The notes under the pieces are model-generated. The model was given only the letters and a program-made list of their open reading frames with translations. It had not been told where the DNA came from and did no database searches. A stretch of 64,000 bases of DNA from Pithys albifrons albifrons (Eukaryota; Chordata; Aves; Passeriformes; Thamnophilidae). The stretch's first letter is position 1, and every line of letters starts with the position of its first letter. Position numbers and translations under genes: made by a program. The stretch covers positions 9,514,501 through 9,578,500 of the forward strand of contig NC_092475.1 of the NCBI RefSeq assembly GCF_047495875.1, written 5' to 3'. This document shows, piece after piece, positions 12,713 through 23,701 of this stretch.

Positions 12713-13305
12713 ATAGAATCATAGATATCTCATCTTTCTGATATTCAGAGTCTGAAAATGTAAACTTAGTTTTTTAGCTTCTCTACTTCCAACCCCCTGC
12801 CATGGTCTGGGACACCTTTCTCTAGCCCAGGTTGCTCCAAACCCTGTCCAATCTGGCCTCAGACACTTCCAGGGATGGGACAGCCACAGCTTCTCTGGGC
12901 AACCCATGCCAGGGCCTCACCACTCTCACAGTGAAGAATTTCTTCCTAATATTCCACCTAACCCTGCCCTCCGTCAGTGAGAAGCCATTTCCCCTTGTCC
13001 TGTCACTCATGCCCTTGTACAAAATCCATCTCCAGCTCTTTTGTATCCCCTTTAGGCACTGGAAGGGGCTCTAAGGTTTCCCCAAAGCTTTCTCTTCTCC
13101 AGGCTGAACACCCTCAGCTCTCCCAGCCTGGCTCCAGAGCAGAGGTGCTCCAGCTCCCTGAGCATCTTCATGGTCTCCTCTGGACTTACTCCAACAGGTC
13201 CACATTTTTGTTGGGTCCCCAGGGCTGGATGCAGTGCCAAAAGTGGGGTCTCATGAGAGCAGAGTAGAGGGGGATAACCTCCCTTGACCTGCTGATTTTG
13301 CTGCA
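12713..13305 (-). mobile_element. CR1 LINE 3' fragment (about 0.6 kb)
   Basis: The plus strand carries the reverse complement of the CR1 3' end. Recognisable blocks include 'aaccccctgccatgg', 'cttccagggatggga', 'cagcttctctgggcaaccc', 'gaatttcttcctaatattcc', 'ttctcttctccaggctgaac' and 'gggtctcatgagagcagagt'. On the minus strand the broken frames still resemble the C-terminal tail of the CR1 reverse-transcriptase ORF (PWHGLPREAVAVPSLEVSEARL-like, interrupted). It is truncated at the 5' end and not active. Confidence 0.93.
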
Positions 13306-16300
13306 GGCTGTGGCATAAACCTCCTTTAGAGCAGAGATCTCTCAGCAGCTCAGTAAATGGTAATTTAGTTTAGTTTTAATGTTAGGATTTGTGTCCTTCA
13401 GTTGCCAGAACATATAATCATGTGGACGAAATATTCCTCACTGCAAATGCCTCATCTCAGAGCATTCCCACTCCCTGAAGTCAGTGGCTTTCAGAATAAT
13501 GACCCTTTTGCACACACACTCAGGCTGGGAGGCAACAGGTTTATGAAATATCTCTTTTAAATGAGTCTGCTGAGCCTGTAATAAGAAGAGGACGGAATTA
13601 ATCCTGTCTCTGGCTTCCTACAGATGGGCTTTAGTACTTGTAAAAGTTGTAGCAAATGGATTTGCTCCGGCCTTGGATAGACATTGACAGATTTATGAAG
13701 GAGGTGATGCAGCTGCAGCACAACTGCAACTTGGGGGGACAAATCCCTGCAAGTTCTTGAGGGTACTTCAGATGTGTTGCCATCTCATGGCTGCACCTGT
13801 GAAGAGGTTGGTCACAGCTATTGCATCCTGCAGTGCTGGGCAAGGCACTGGAAGCCAATGGGGAAGGGGGAAAATGCTTTTTCTTCATCTCAAAAACCAA
13901 AAGAAGTTTGGCAAAATGTGTTTGTATGTTTATGGTACTGTCACAAAAGCCACTTTTACCCTCTTTCCTGGTTTGCCTTGCCTTTTCCCTCCCTCCTCCC
14001 TCCAGTCTGCGATAACCGTGTCCCAAAATGAAAGGAAGATTCAGTTGACTGCAGTTAGCAGAGGGGCTAAATTTGTTGTACATTATGCACATTCTTCACG
14101 ATGCAGCATTTTTTGCTGAACTTGAGAGGAATAATGTTACATAAGAAGCCCCGAACAGATTGTCTAAGAACACTATACAAGACAAATAATTTGAAGCTGT
14201 GACTCAAACTGTGTAACTACAAACTGAAGGCAAGACCATTTTTTATCAACCAAGTGATAACACAAGTTTTATCATAATACCCTAAACGTTGCCTCAACTT
14301 GAAAATAAACAGAGATCTCAATAACCTGCTGTAGATATCATCAGCAAACTCACATTTAGCTTCACAACTCTATTCTGTCTTCTGACATAACCAGTCCACA
14401 AACCAAAAATAATGTGCTCTACCTTCAAAATGCCTTATCTATATATGCTATCAACAGACTGCTCCTTCAAGTGTTATAAGTACTCTCTTAAATCTCCAAG
14501 TATAGAAAACTATAGGAGGAAATGAAGGGGATTCTATACAGGGAAAAATGTGTATCTTCTGAAAGTTTAAAATTAAAGCAGCATATGATAAAATTCACTA
14601 CAAGCGTGTCTTGGAAATATATTTTTACAGTGATTGGTTTAGTACTCTCAGAGTTATTATATTTCTTATCATCTGTCTATAAAGATATACTGGAAGTATC
14701 AGCGAAAATCCAGATAATGTTTTCATGTTTTTACAGACACTATATTTCACACTAAGTACTAGAATATATCACCCCATTTCTTATCTCACTAGTCTTGTTT
14801 TTATTCCCCTCTTCACATTTAATTTCAACTTTTTTTTACATTTGCAGCCTCATGAAACCATTCACCTTTGTCAGTCTGTTTGAGGGCATGGTTGCCAGAA
14901 TTCCCACTGCAATTCAGGCTGGGTTTCACACTTCTTGCCAAGAAGAATTCTTCAGGTTCATGCAGATTGCTTTCAGTCTTCAAAATATTAGGCCCACTCA
15001 TTCAAATACTTAGTAAAAGTACTGTAAAGCAGTTTACCATATTTTACTTTTGCTGCCAAAAAACTCCCTCAATTCAGAGTTCAGCTATTAAAGTGTTTAT
15101 CATTATTGCTCAAAAACCTGCTCTTTTTCACTTCAATTCTGATCATTAAAAGCTTGATGTTCTCCATCTCACAAAGGTGCTGTGCTCCATTGCCTTGACA
15201 CCAGTGCAGAACACCTTCGGTTCTGCAAAATGGAGCTGTGGCAGTGATTCAGGACTGCCTGAAAACTGCTTCAATAAAACAGGACACTTGTCAAATGAAA
15301 GGAAATATGGTTTGAATGCATCTCAGGGGTCAATAAATCTGCTGCTGGTTGTAGAGATAACTACCTTGTCTTACAAGGTCCAAGATGGCTTTTAGTTTAT
15401 TCCAATAAAATTGTGGAGGATGTAGAAATATGGGTGGGAGGATAATGGATCAGCACAGATTGTACCAGCTCCTTGTTGGATCCCTGATGGACTGTGAGGA
15501 CTGTACAGTACCCAGGTTCAAGTTTAGGGTTTTTTTAATTTTGTAAACACCATGTCAGTTGCTTTCAGTCCTGTCTCTCTAAAATTCACATCACTAAAGG
15601 AGACAGGGACTTTGTTTATCCAGCAGCACCTGCCCAAGGTCTTCGTGGACTGATGACATGCTCCTCAGGATTTGTACCAGCTCACTGGGGGAGTCCAGCA
15701 GCTCATATCTGCTTTCCTTTTTTCATAAACAAATGGACAAATTCAAATTTTATGTGTTGCGATCACACGTGTCAGCTCTAGCAGAGATGTACCCCGGCCA
15801 GGGGTACAGTCCCAGGAGATCTCCTGTTTCCCAAAGCTGTTGGTACTGTGCCCTGTTCTTGTGCAACATCCCAGCTCCGCTGACTGCTCCACTTTTACCT
15901 TGAGCACAGATGTGCTCTTTCTCCAGCAGATGCATTGCTGCCCTGGGGCAGATCACTTATTGGAGCAGATGCTGATTTTTGCCTTTCACGGCAAAATACA
16001 CACGATGCTGTAGCCCTGGACAGACTCTGGAGGAGCTGCTCCCCCCGTGCTCACTTCTCAGTCCCCAGCTGATGGCTCTGCAGGCATCTGCCCAGCTTTC
16101 TGTGCCAGAGACTCTACTTCGTAACAAAGCCTCTTTCATAATGCCAGTGAGCATTAGAGTGGCCTACACATCTAAATATTGAAGGAAATGTGAAATACTG
16201 ACATATGAAGAGACAAGATGTTTGGGTAACTGAAGACCAGATTTAAACCCAGAGCCCTGTATTTCCTGCAAACTCTCCTGTAACGGATTTTGCAGCAGAA

Positions 16301-17597
16301 ACCTGTGCACCTTGTGAGCTGTATCCCAACTCTGAGGGGTTTGTTCCTATCACCTCGTTGCTGGGGGAGTCCCAGGGTGCTGTTGTTTCTGCCTTGTCAG
16401 GTTGAGATCCTGGCATGGGCAGTGTGGGAGCTCTCCTATCCCCAGATACATGCCATGGGTGTTACATGCACTGATGCAATGGAAGAACTTGATCAGTTGT
16501 TCCTCAAATAGGAGGCAGAGGCAGGGGTTGTCTGAACACCTCTAAGGCATCTGTTCTTGTAACATCTTGAGTTCTCTTTGTCCGTCTTCAGTACACAACT
16601 TTCTTTTGGAGGTTGGTCCTCAATGAGAGGAGGAGCAGCTCATCACCAATAGCAGGGCTTCCCTGCTTTTGTCTGGTTTTCCTTCATTTTAGCTATGCTT
16701 GGGTCACTTCCCTGCTCTTGCCTGTCCACTCCATGCACACACAAAGAGCCAGAGGAGAGAAGTGCTGTACCAGCACTGCACCAGTGGGATGCTCAAAGGG
16801 CACCGCTCCTCTTGGCTGCCAATCAGAATAAAATCTGGAAACTGGATCCATCTGCAAGAGACTTTGATTATTTAATTTGCTTTCTGCTTGATTTAGCTAT
16901 TTTCTGAAACAATTTCAGTAGTGAAAAGCCTTTTCAGAATAGAACAGGAAGATTTTCTTTCTTCTGAAAATGCTGAAACAAGATGTTTTGCTTCTGCCAG
17001 ATTTTTTGTTTGTTTGTTTGTTTCATTTCAAAACAAAATTCCAGTGAAACACAGTCAATTTTGTGGAGTACTTTGATTTTGATGGGTCCATATCTGCTGG
17101 CTTCAATATTTTTCTGGCTATCTCCATTTGGGAGAAGCGTGAGGGAAGGCAGAGCAGATGTCACACCATGCTTTGCAGAGCTGGAGATCTGGCACCCATC
17201 CGACAAACAGCCTTAGGAAGAGTGGGAACGTGGTGTGGGTGCAGCTGGGGCTTGGAAAGGGACAAGACACTAAGGAAGAGGGAGAATCATGGAAACCCTT
17301 CTGATGACAGAGCCATGTAAACCACTGATGGCCTGGCTCTGGTGCCAGCCTCTGCTACCAATTTCCAAGGGAGCTCAAGCAAATATCTGTGGCCCTGTGA
17401 CCTGTGTGTGTGTGGCTCAGCTTCGCGAATGAAGATTTGGGAAGGGCTGTCCCCACATGGGTGTGCCCTTCCAGCTTGCGCAGTGGATTTTAGGTGAGGC
17501 TCAGCATGCGCAGAACTGGCCCCACCGTTTAAGTCCTGAGGTTCATCTGCCACGGCTGAGCGAGCTTGGACAGTGCCAGTGAAGTCCTCAGGACTAG
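13306..17597. other. Intergenic stretch without recognisable gene
   Basis: No gene is supported. The part from about 14100 to 15150 is AT-rich. A (TTTG)n run lies near 17004-17024, and a short perfect inverted repeat (GTACCCC, 5-nt spacer, GGGGTAC) lies near 15789-15807. Open frames are short and unremarkable. Confidence 0.6.
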
Positions 17598-17711
17598 AAC
17601 CTACAGCACCCGGCATTTCCCAGGAGGTCTCCCATCCAAGTACTAATCCGGGACTGACCCTGCTGAGCTTCCGAGATCTGACGGGATCGGATGTCAGGAA
17701 GGCCTGTGACC
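17598..17711 (-). pseudogene. 5S rRNA-like sequence (decayed 5S pseudogene or 5S-derived SINE head)
   Basis: The plus strand reads as the reverse complement of vertebrate 5S rRNA over nearly its whole length. The matching blocks are 'cctacagcacccgg', 'ggtctcccatccaagtacta', 'gaccctgct-agcttccgag' and 'gatc-gacg-gatcgg'. The C-box part of the internal promoter (AGTACTTGGATGGGAGACC on the minus strand) is intact. The region corresponding to the RNA 5' end is shortened by several bases and diverged. The RNA 3' end runs into GGTTCTAG with no T4 terminator. I therefore call it a non-functional copy rather than a working 5S gene. A 5S-derived SINE is the main alternative. Confidence 0.85.
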
Positions 17712-17807
17712 TGTAAAGGAGGCAATAACAGAGTGACTGACCCCTTGAGTCAGTGTGTCTATACAGGTTTAAGCCTTTTAGGGCTGCAACACTCTTTGTG
17801 GGGCTAC

Positions 17808-17935
17808 AAAAGACCTCTAAGATCATTGAGCCCAACCTTTAACCCAGTACTGCCAACACCAACACTAAACCATGTCCCCAGTGGCCACATCTGCATGTCT
17901 TTTGCATCCCTCCAGGGATGATGACTCAACATAAC
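17808..17935 (-). mobile_element. CR1 LINE fragment
   Basis: The plus strand contains 'aaagacctctaagatcattg', then 'agcccaacctttaacccag', 'actaaaccatgtcccc' and 'ctccagggatgatgactcaa'. This is the reverse complement of another CR1 3'-end subfamily. It lies about 100 bp from the 5S-like sequence but appears to be a separate insertion. Confidence 0.85.
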
Positions 17936-20542
17936 TTTTCTGTTGTTATTTTGAACATCACAGCCCTCATCTAGACTGTGAGCTCTTTGCTCTGTGCAAG
18001 GCAAGCAAGAGCAGTAATTGCCTGGACCTGTGGGTTTTTGTTAAGACAGTCAGTGACAGAAGAATTTAAATTCACATCCCAGCATCCTGTTGGCACAAAA
18101 AGAAATCCAGGCTTTGCAAAGTCAAAGAGAAGCAGTTTTGTCCTCTTGGGAGCTACAAAATAGGTTGGGATTCCAAAAATAACCTGTTACTAGTTATAGA
18201 TGCTCCAGCTCTTTTACTGAGACATGAAAACTTGAGCTGGGTTTAATACAAGACACTTGTTTAGTGTCACCGTGACCTTCTGCAGATTTCCCACCCCAGC
18301 TTTAACCAAATTACAAATTAATCTACCCTGTCACTTCATTGCTTTACTCTTGCGTGAAGTGCCCTTAGTGAGATTCAACTTGTTTTTGTAATGCCTTCGT
18401 TTCTTCATGAATTCATTTGCATGGAAACCTGGTTCCCAAGTGGTTGGTCCAGGTTGTCAGGAAATGGAGAGGACTTCAGGTTCTCAGAAACACCCAAATG
18501 AAATAGGAGGTCTCACAGGTGAATTCATGGCTTAAGGTTGCTGTTCCCATCGCTTTAGAGTCAGAGATCCAGCTGGCTTAGGATGTCTAACAGTTTCACA
18601 CCTGCATTGACAGAGCAAAAAGCCATGCCAAATTTTAGAGAGAAAATATTTGGCCCTCCTAAGAGAGTTATGGCCCAAGGATTTTTCTAAGGGAAATTAT
18701 CTAAAACACAAATCAAGCACAAATTCCTGCTTTACAGACCATTCTGTTTGACACAGGCAAAACAGAGGAAATCATCTGAGCAGGGCCACAGAGATGGCCT
18801 TACCCTGGGTGCATTTGGGTGTCCGTAGTGCTGGGGCTTGAGATGCTGGAGCACCCACAAGGGGTGTTGCAGCCAGTTCCAAGCTCAGCTCTTCTCACCC
18901 TGTGTCCAGCCCTGCCAGCAGCAACCAAGTGTGTCAAAAGCCTGGGTCAGTCTCACCAGAGACTGCCTGATCCAAGCCCAGGTGGAGCATCCCTGTGTCC
19001 TTCTATCCCAGGTCATCCCTCTGAACCTCATTGGAGTGTGGTCCCTCCACAGCCTCATCCCCCAGAACATATAAACCCTTCTGTGCAAACACAGAGACCA
19101 GCCAAAGATCTTCCCATGGATGTGGAGATTAGAGGCAGGAGATGAAGGGAGGGTGGGGTGAGATGTGGAGGTTGGCCCTTTCCTCCCCACCTTTCTCATT
19201 CCAGCTATTACATATTTCTTTTGCTCATTTCTAGTATCAGGAGTGCCAAAGCCTTCTCTGTGTTTTGGAGGAACCACGAGCTGGAAAAGAGGGAGGATTT
19301 TAGCTGGAAGTGGGATAGCTTGGAGGAAAGGTCAACAGCCTTATATTCAGGGTTCACTTCTCTTGCTCCATCTGCTCTCGCTCCTGTGGTGCCCCAGAAG
19401 AGGGGAGAGAAGAGGCAGCAAAAGGGGTCAGTGGAGCAGAGATAAACAAACAATTTCAGGCAACAATTCATCATTTAAAACCAAGGCAGAGAAACAATTT
19501 TCCAGCTAGCACAGCATTAAACAGTTGGGCTAAACCACTTCAGCAGCAAGCAGGTGTCTCAGAGCTCAGAAAACCTATCCATCCGTGGCCACAGAGTGAT
19601 TACCCTGGATAGCTCAGATATTTCCAAGAGCAGAAGGCCAAAGTCCTTGCTGTACCCACTGTTTTTATTGATTTATTCATTTGCACGAAGTGCCAGAGAT
19701 GTCTCTGGAGGATGCCTGAAGTGGTACAGCCCCTGTCTGAGGAACAGATGCTCCTGGAGAATCATTTCCATTTGCAAGACCTCACATCAAGAGAGCAAAC
19801 ATGAGCCATTCATGCTGCCTTTGCCCCAGCCTCCCCCTGTCCTCAGCTCTGCCCTGCACTTGCCATGGCCAGAGCTACTGTATTGTTTCAGTGCCAAAGC
19901 ATGCGGGAAAAGGTTTAGTCTCTGTCTGGTTTGCCTGGTGTGTTCAGGCAGAGCCCTGGCTTTGACCAGGTCGTGTTGGAGGTGGCACAGAATCTGTCAA
20001 GGAGAGTGGGAAGGTCCGGGGCGGGGGGGGGGTTAGTGTTGTAGTCTGGCACTTAGCACATCGTGAATTTTCTGAAGCCAGAGAAGGGACTGTGGAGCAC
20101 TTCAGTAGGTAAAGCCCTGGGTGAGTTTTGAAAGAGTGTGAGGGATTTGGGAAGCGCAAGGCTGGACCCTGCTCTGGCACAGTGCTGCTGAGTGCATCCC
20201 AGCTCCCCTCCCAGCTCCACTCCCACCTGCAGGCTGAGCCGAGCCTGCCCCAGCCCATGAGGGTCAGGGCTCGGGGAGAGGGAGGCGGCACTGGGTGCAT
20301 TGCCCTATCTGGGTCAGGATGAGTCCATCAAGGGGTACAACCGCTCTGGAGCCATGTGACATCCAGGAAGCACCTTTCCTTTCCTCCTCCACCTGGGAGG
20401 TCCACAGGCAGCAGACAGGTCAGTGCTGGGGCAGCCTCCTCGTCTGCTCTGAAATCCAGGTGAAGAGGAGGAGGAGGAGGAGAGCCTGGAGCTGCCCAGA
20501 GGTGGCTGATGCTGCTGTTGCCGTTGGCAAACTGTCGTGTGT

Positions 20543-20557
20543 CCCCCCCCCCCCCCC
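20543..20557. repeat. Poly-C tract (C15)
   Basis: Fifteen consecutive cytosines lie 17 bp upstream of a CRE-like palindrome. Homopolymer length may be affected by sequencing error. Confidence 0.9.
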
Positions 20558-20572
20558 ACCTTGCTGCAGAGC

Positions 20573-20584
20573 TCTGACGTCAGA
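20573..20584. promoter_or_regulatory. CRE-like palindrome TCTGACGTCAGA
   Basis: A perfect full CRE (TGACGTCA, 20575-20582) sits in a 12-bp palindrome. The next 60 bp holds several TGACA/TGTCA cores of the kind bound by MEIS/PREP-type factors. Binding by CREB/ATF is inferred from the motif only. No promoter or gene is visible next to it. Confidence 0.35.
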
Positions 20585-23558
20585 CGCCTCTGACAACTTT
20601 GCTGTCAGTCAAAAGCCTTTTCACAAACAGACAGTGACAGTTTGCAATGCAACCACCAGATCTCGCTGGCTTCTTTCCCTTCTTTTCCTTTTTAAGCACA
20701 CGGATTTAAATTTTAAATCGCTGATCCATTACTGATCTCCTGAGCAAATGAACCTTCCCATGGTCCCTGGTGCTGTGTCCTCTCCTCTGTCTGCTCTCTG
20801 CCTGCTGCCACAGTCCTTGGGACCAGCCCTGACCCCGGAGCCTTTCAGCAGCAGGCAAGAGCCCAAAGCCTTGGCTCTACCAAAACCACGAAGCTCTGAG
20901 GAGCCAGGAACATGGGCAACAGCAACTGGAAAAAAGCCCTTCATTTCCTGGGGCTGATCATGTTTAGAAGGTGGTTGAGACCCTTCAAAGGCTCATTTCT
21001 CCCCTTCTTTCATTTATCTTCTTTCCTTTTTTACCTTTCCTCCTTGCAGGAGGAATCAGGGCTGGTCCCTGCTTTGATCTTGGGTCCTCCAGCTGGAGTC
21101 TCTGAGAGAAGATAGAGATCACCAGGATTTAGGTGCCTGTGCAGGGAGGCAGAAGGCCCAGTACCATTTTCTCCTTTATTCTGAGCTGTGCTGGATCCCA
21201 GGAAGTGTAATATTTGCTTGAACATGTCAGTAAATCCCCCCTGTGCTACAGGAGGTCACCTTCCCTAATCTACGATGTCCAATTACGTAACTGAGATACT
21301 GAACAAATAGCTTAAATTTAATCTGTGTTTGCTTCCATCTCAAGCATGGCAAATCAATTTCTGGGCAAGCACAGCTTCTGTTCAGGGTTTGGAATACATA
21401 CTGGTCATGGCAACCTCCAAAGGAGAAGAAAAAAATGAGAGAAATAAACTAAGTAATGTTTTACTGCCTGTTGCAGCACCTCTCCCTGACAAACATCACT
21501 CCAGGGCTGGTGTGCCAATGCCTTCAGCGGAGGCCAAGACTTGCTGTGTCCAGGCGAGATCCTGGGACAAGGGAAAGTCCTCTGGATCTCAGCAGATAGA
21601 TGCAGTTTTGAGAAGCCTTGTGTCAGTGTCGTGAGGCACCAACTCTCATGTTCCCTGAAACCCTCCTGGTAACAACATGGGTGATGGGAGGCAGAGAGGG
21701 ATTCAGTTCTCTTGTTTCCCTCCCCACTCATTTTTCTTTGGTTTGTTAATGACCTTTCATTCAACAGCAGAGATATTAATAGGATGCTTCAATTCCAAAT
21801 GTCCCCATCTCCCCTCTCTGCTCCTCCTCTCTTCACACTTTCTGGCACTCTTAACAGTTTCCTTCACATTAATTAAAACAAATAACAAGCTTATACATCT
21901 CATCAGGGTAATTCAGAAACTAAACACATCAGCCATCTATTTGACCCACTCACTGCAGATGGAGCAAAACCAGCTCTTTCCTCCCTGCCATAGTTTCTCC
22001 CTCTCCCTGTTGGAATAAGGATGTGCTTTAAACATCCATCCTCAGCCAGACACCATGGTGGGCAGAAAATGCTATGCCTCTAAGCACCTGATGTGTCCTG
22101 CTGCCCTGCCCTGAGCTGCTGTGGCTGGTGTCAAGCCCATGTCATGCGCTGTCACTCTTCTCTGCATGGCATGGATGTCCCAGGTGCTCTGAACCCCAGT
22201 AAGCATTGCCCCACTCTCTCCAGCAGCTCAGGACTGCAGCTACTCCAGCTCTGCAGCCTCTTACTGCCTCTGGTATTCATTTCCCAGGCTGATGGAGAAA
22301 TAAACAGTCCTTGGCATGCTGGGGTTTGGAGCTGGCCATTAAATGCAGCCTCCTGCTGAGCCCCTCTGCATTCTAGGCTGCAGCTCAGCCCTTCTCAGAG
22401 CAAACACAGTATAGGTCTAGTGCTGCTTACAGCTTATTTCAGGCAACAAAATCCAGGAGCAAACTCACGTTGCCTGCTTCCTTAGTAATCTTTGTGTGGG
22501 ATCCCATCAGACAGTGGGAGGGGGCCAACAGAGGGGTGGCTGGGGGTTCACACCACTCCTGGGGATGGGAAATAGTTCTGCACATGGATCCCAACCCGCT
22601 GGGTTTGTGTGGGCACGCGTATGGCAGGAAAATGCCTCCATGGCTCCCAGCCTGGCACTGCCAGGAGGCAACAAGAGTGGCCAGCATGGGTTTCCAAGGG
22701 AAAGAGAGCAGAAATTGGGTGACAAGGAGCACACACTCCTCTTTCCAGGGCTACAAGGAAGCACCAAGTCTCTGCCCCTGGAGGCAGCAGGGAGAGGGGA
22801 CTGCGGCCCACTCCACAGAGCTTTTGTACATGAAGAGTTAGCTTCAAATCTCCTAATTTACCCTGAGTTCTTCTGTTTAATAGTATTCATAGTGGGAGCC
22901 ATCTGGACCTGGTATTTTATTAGCTTAGAATAATTCAGCTGCTTTGTTAATCTCATCCCATTTCATAGGGTTCATTCCAGTTTCCCCACAGTGCAGCCTG
23001 GGACAGGGCACTGCCCTCACTCTCCTGCCTGACAGGTCTCCCATCACCCACAGAGAGAGGCAGCCACTCTGTGCAGATCCTGACCCTCCAAACATGGGCC
23101 TACAGATTTCTTCAAGGTCTCTGACTCTCTTAGCAGGCGGTTGGAGGCTGCTAAATCCACTGGGGTTTCCCACTGGCAATTGGGGACTGCAGTGAGTCCC
23201 TGTGGCCCCTCACAAAACCTCCCCAGTCCCTGGTGAGGGCAGAGCTTGGTAGTTCCCAATGGCCCAGATTTCCAGTGACACATCCCACATCAGGGGACCT
23301 CCTCAGCCTCCCAGGAGTCCAGAAAGCAATGCTGCTCCTCAGCTACAGCAGCTGCCTGCTGCCCCAAACTCTGGCCTTGTTACAAAGCCATAATTGAGTT
23401 CTTATCATCCTGAATGATTAAATTGCCCTCTATCAAGAGAAACAAATTTACCAGCAAATTTTCTCCTGCTCTGCCTGTAGCTGTACCACTAAGTGATCCC
23501 CAGGTTGATGGTAGTCTTCCAAAGAATGTACAGAGGGATAAGTCTCACAGACATTGTG

Positions 23559-23701
23559 TTCCTCTCCCTCTCCCTTTTTCTTTCTCCTTCTCCTTTTCTT
23601 CTTCTTCCTCTCCTTCTCCCCTTTTCCCTCTCCCTTTACCTCTCTTTTTCCCTCTCCCTTTACCTCTCTTTTTCCCTCTCCCTTTACCTCTCCTCTCCTC
23701 C
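23559..23701. repeat. Polypyrimidine tract with 24-bp tandem repeats
   Basis: The first 79 bases (23559-23637) are pure C/T on the plus strand, and the rest is interrupted only by single A residues. From 23626 the block 'ccctctccctttacc' recurs at 23626, 23650 and 23674, giving a 24-bp period over about three copies. The open frames over it (Ser/Phe/Pro-rich one way, Lys/Gly/Glu-rich the other) are low-complexity artefacts. Confidence 0.9.

Larger units (their letters stand above)
17936..23558. other. Intergenic stretch without recognisable gene
   Basis: No gene is supported. A 10-G run lies at 20023-20032, a GAGGAG repeat near 20463-20481, and the C15 tract with CRE palindrome is listed separately. 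A 160-codon plus-strand frame at 19554-20036 is not recognisable and looks like chance. Confidence 0.6.

Noticed and set aside
17287..17835. 182-codon minus-strand open frame
   Set aside because: It runs through the 5S rRNA-like sequence and has no protein-like similarity.
19554..20036. 160-codon plus-strand open frame
   Set aside because: The product is rich in Cys, Ser, Trp and Arg, with no recognisable family or splice structure.
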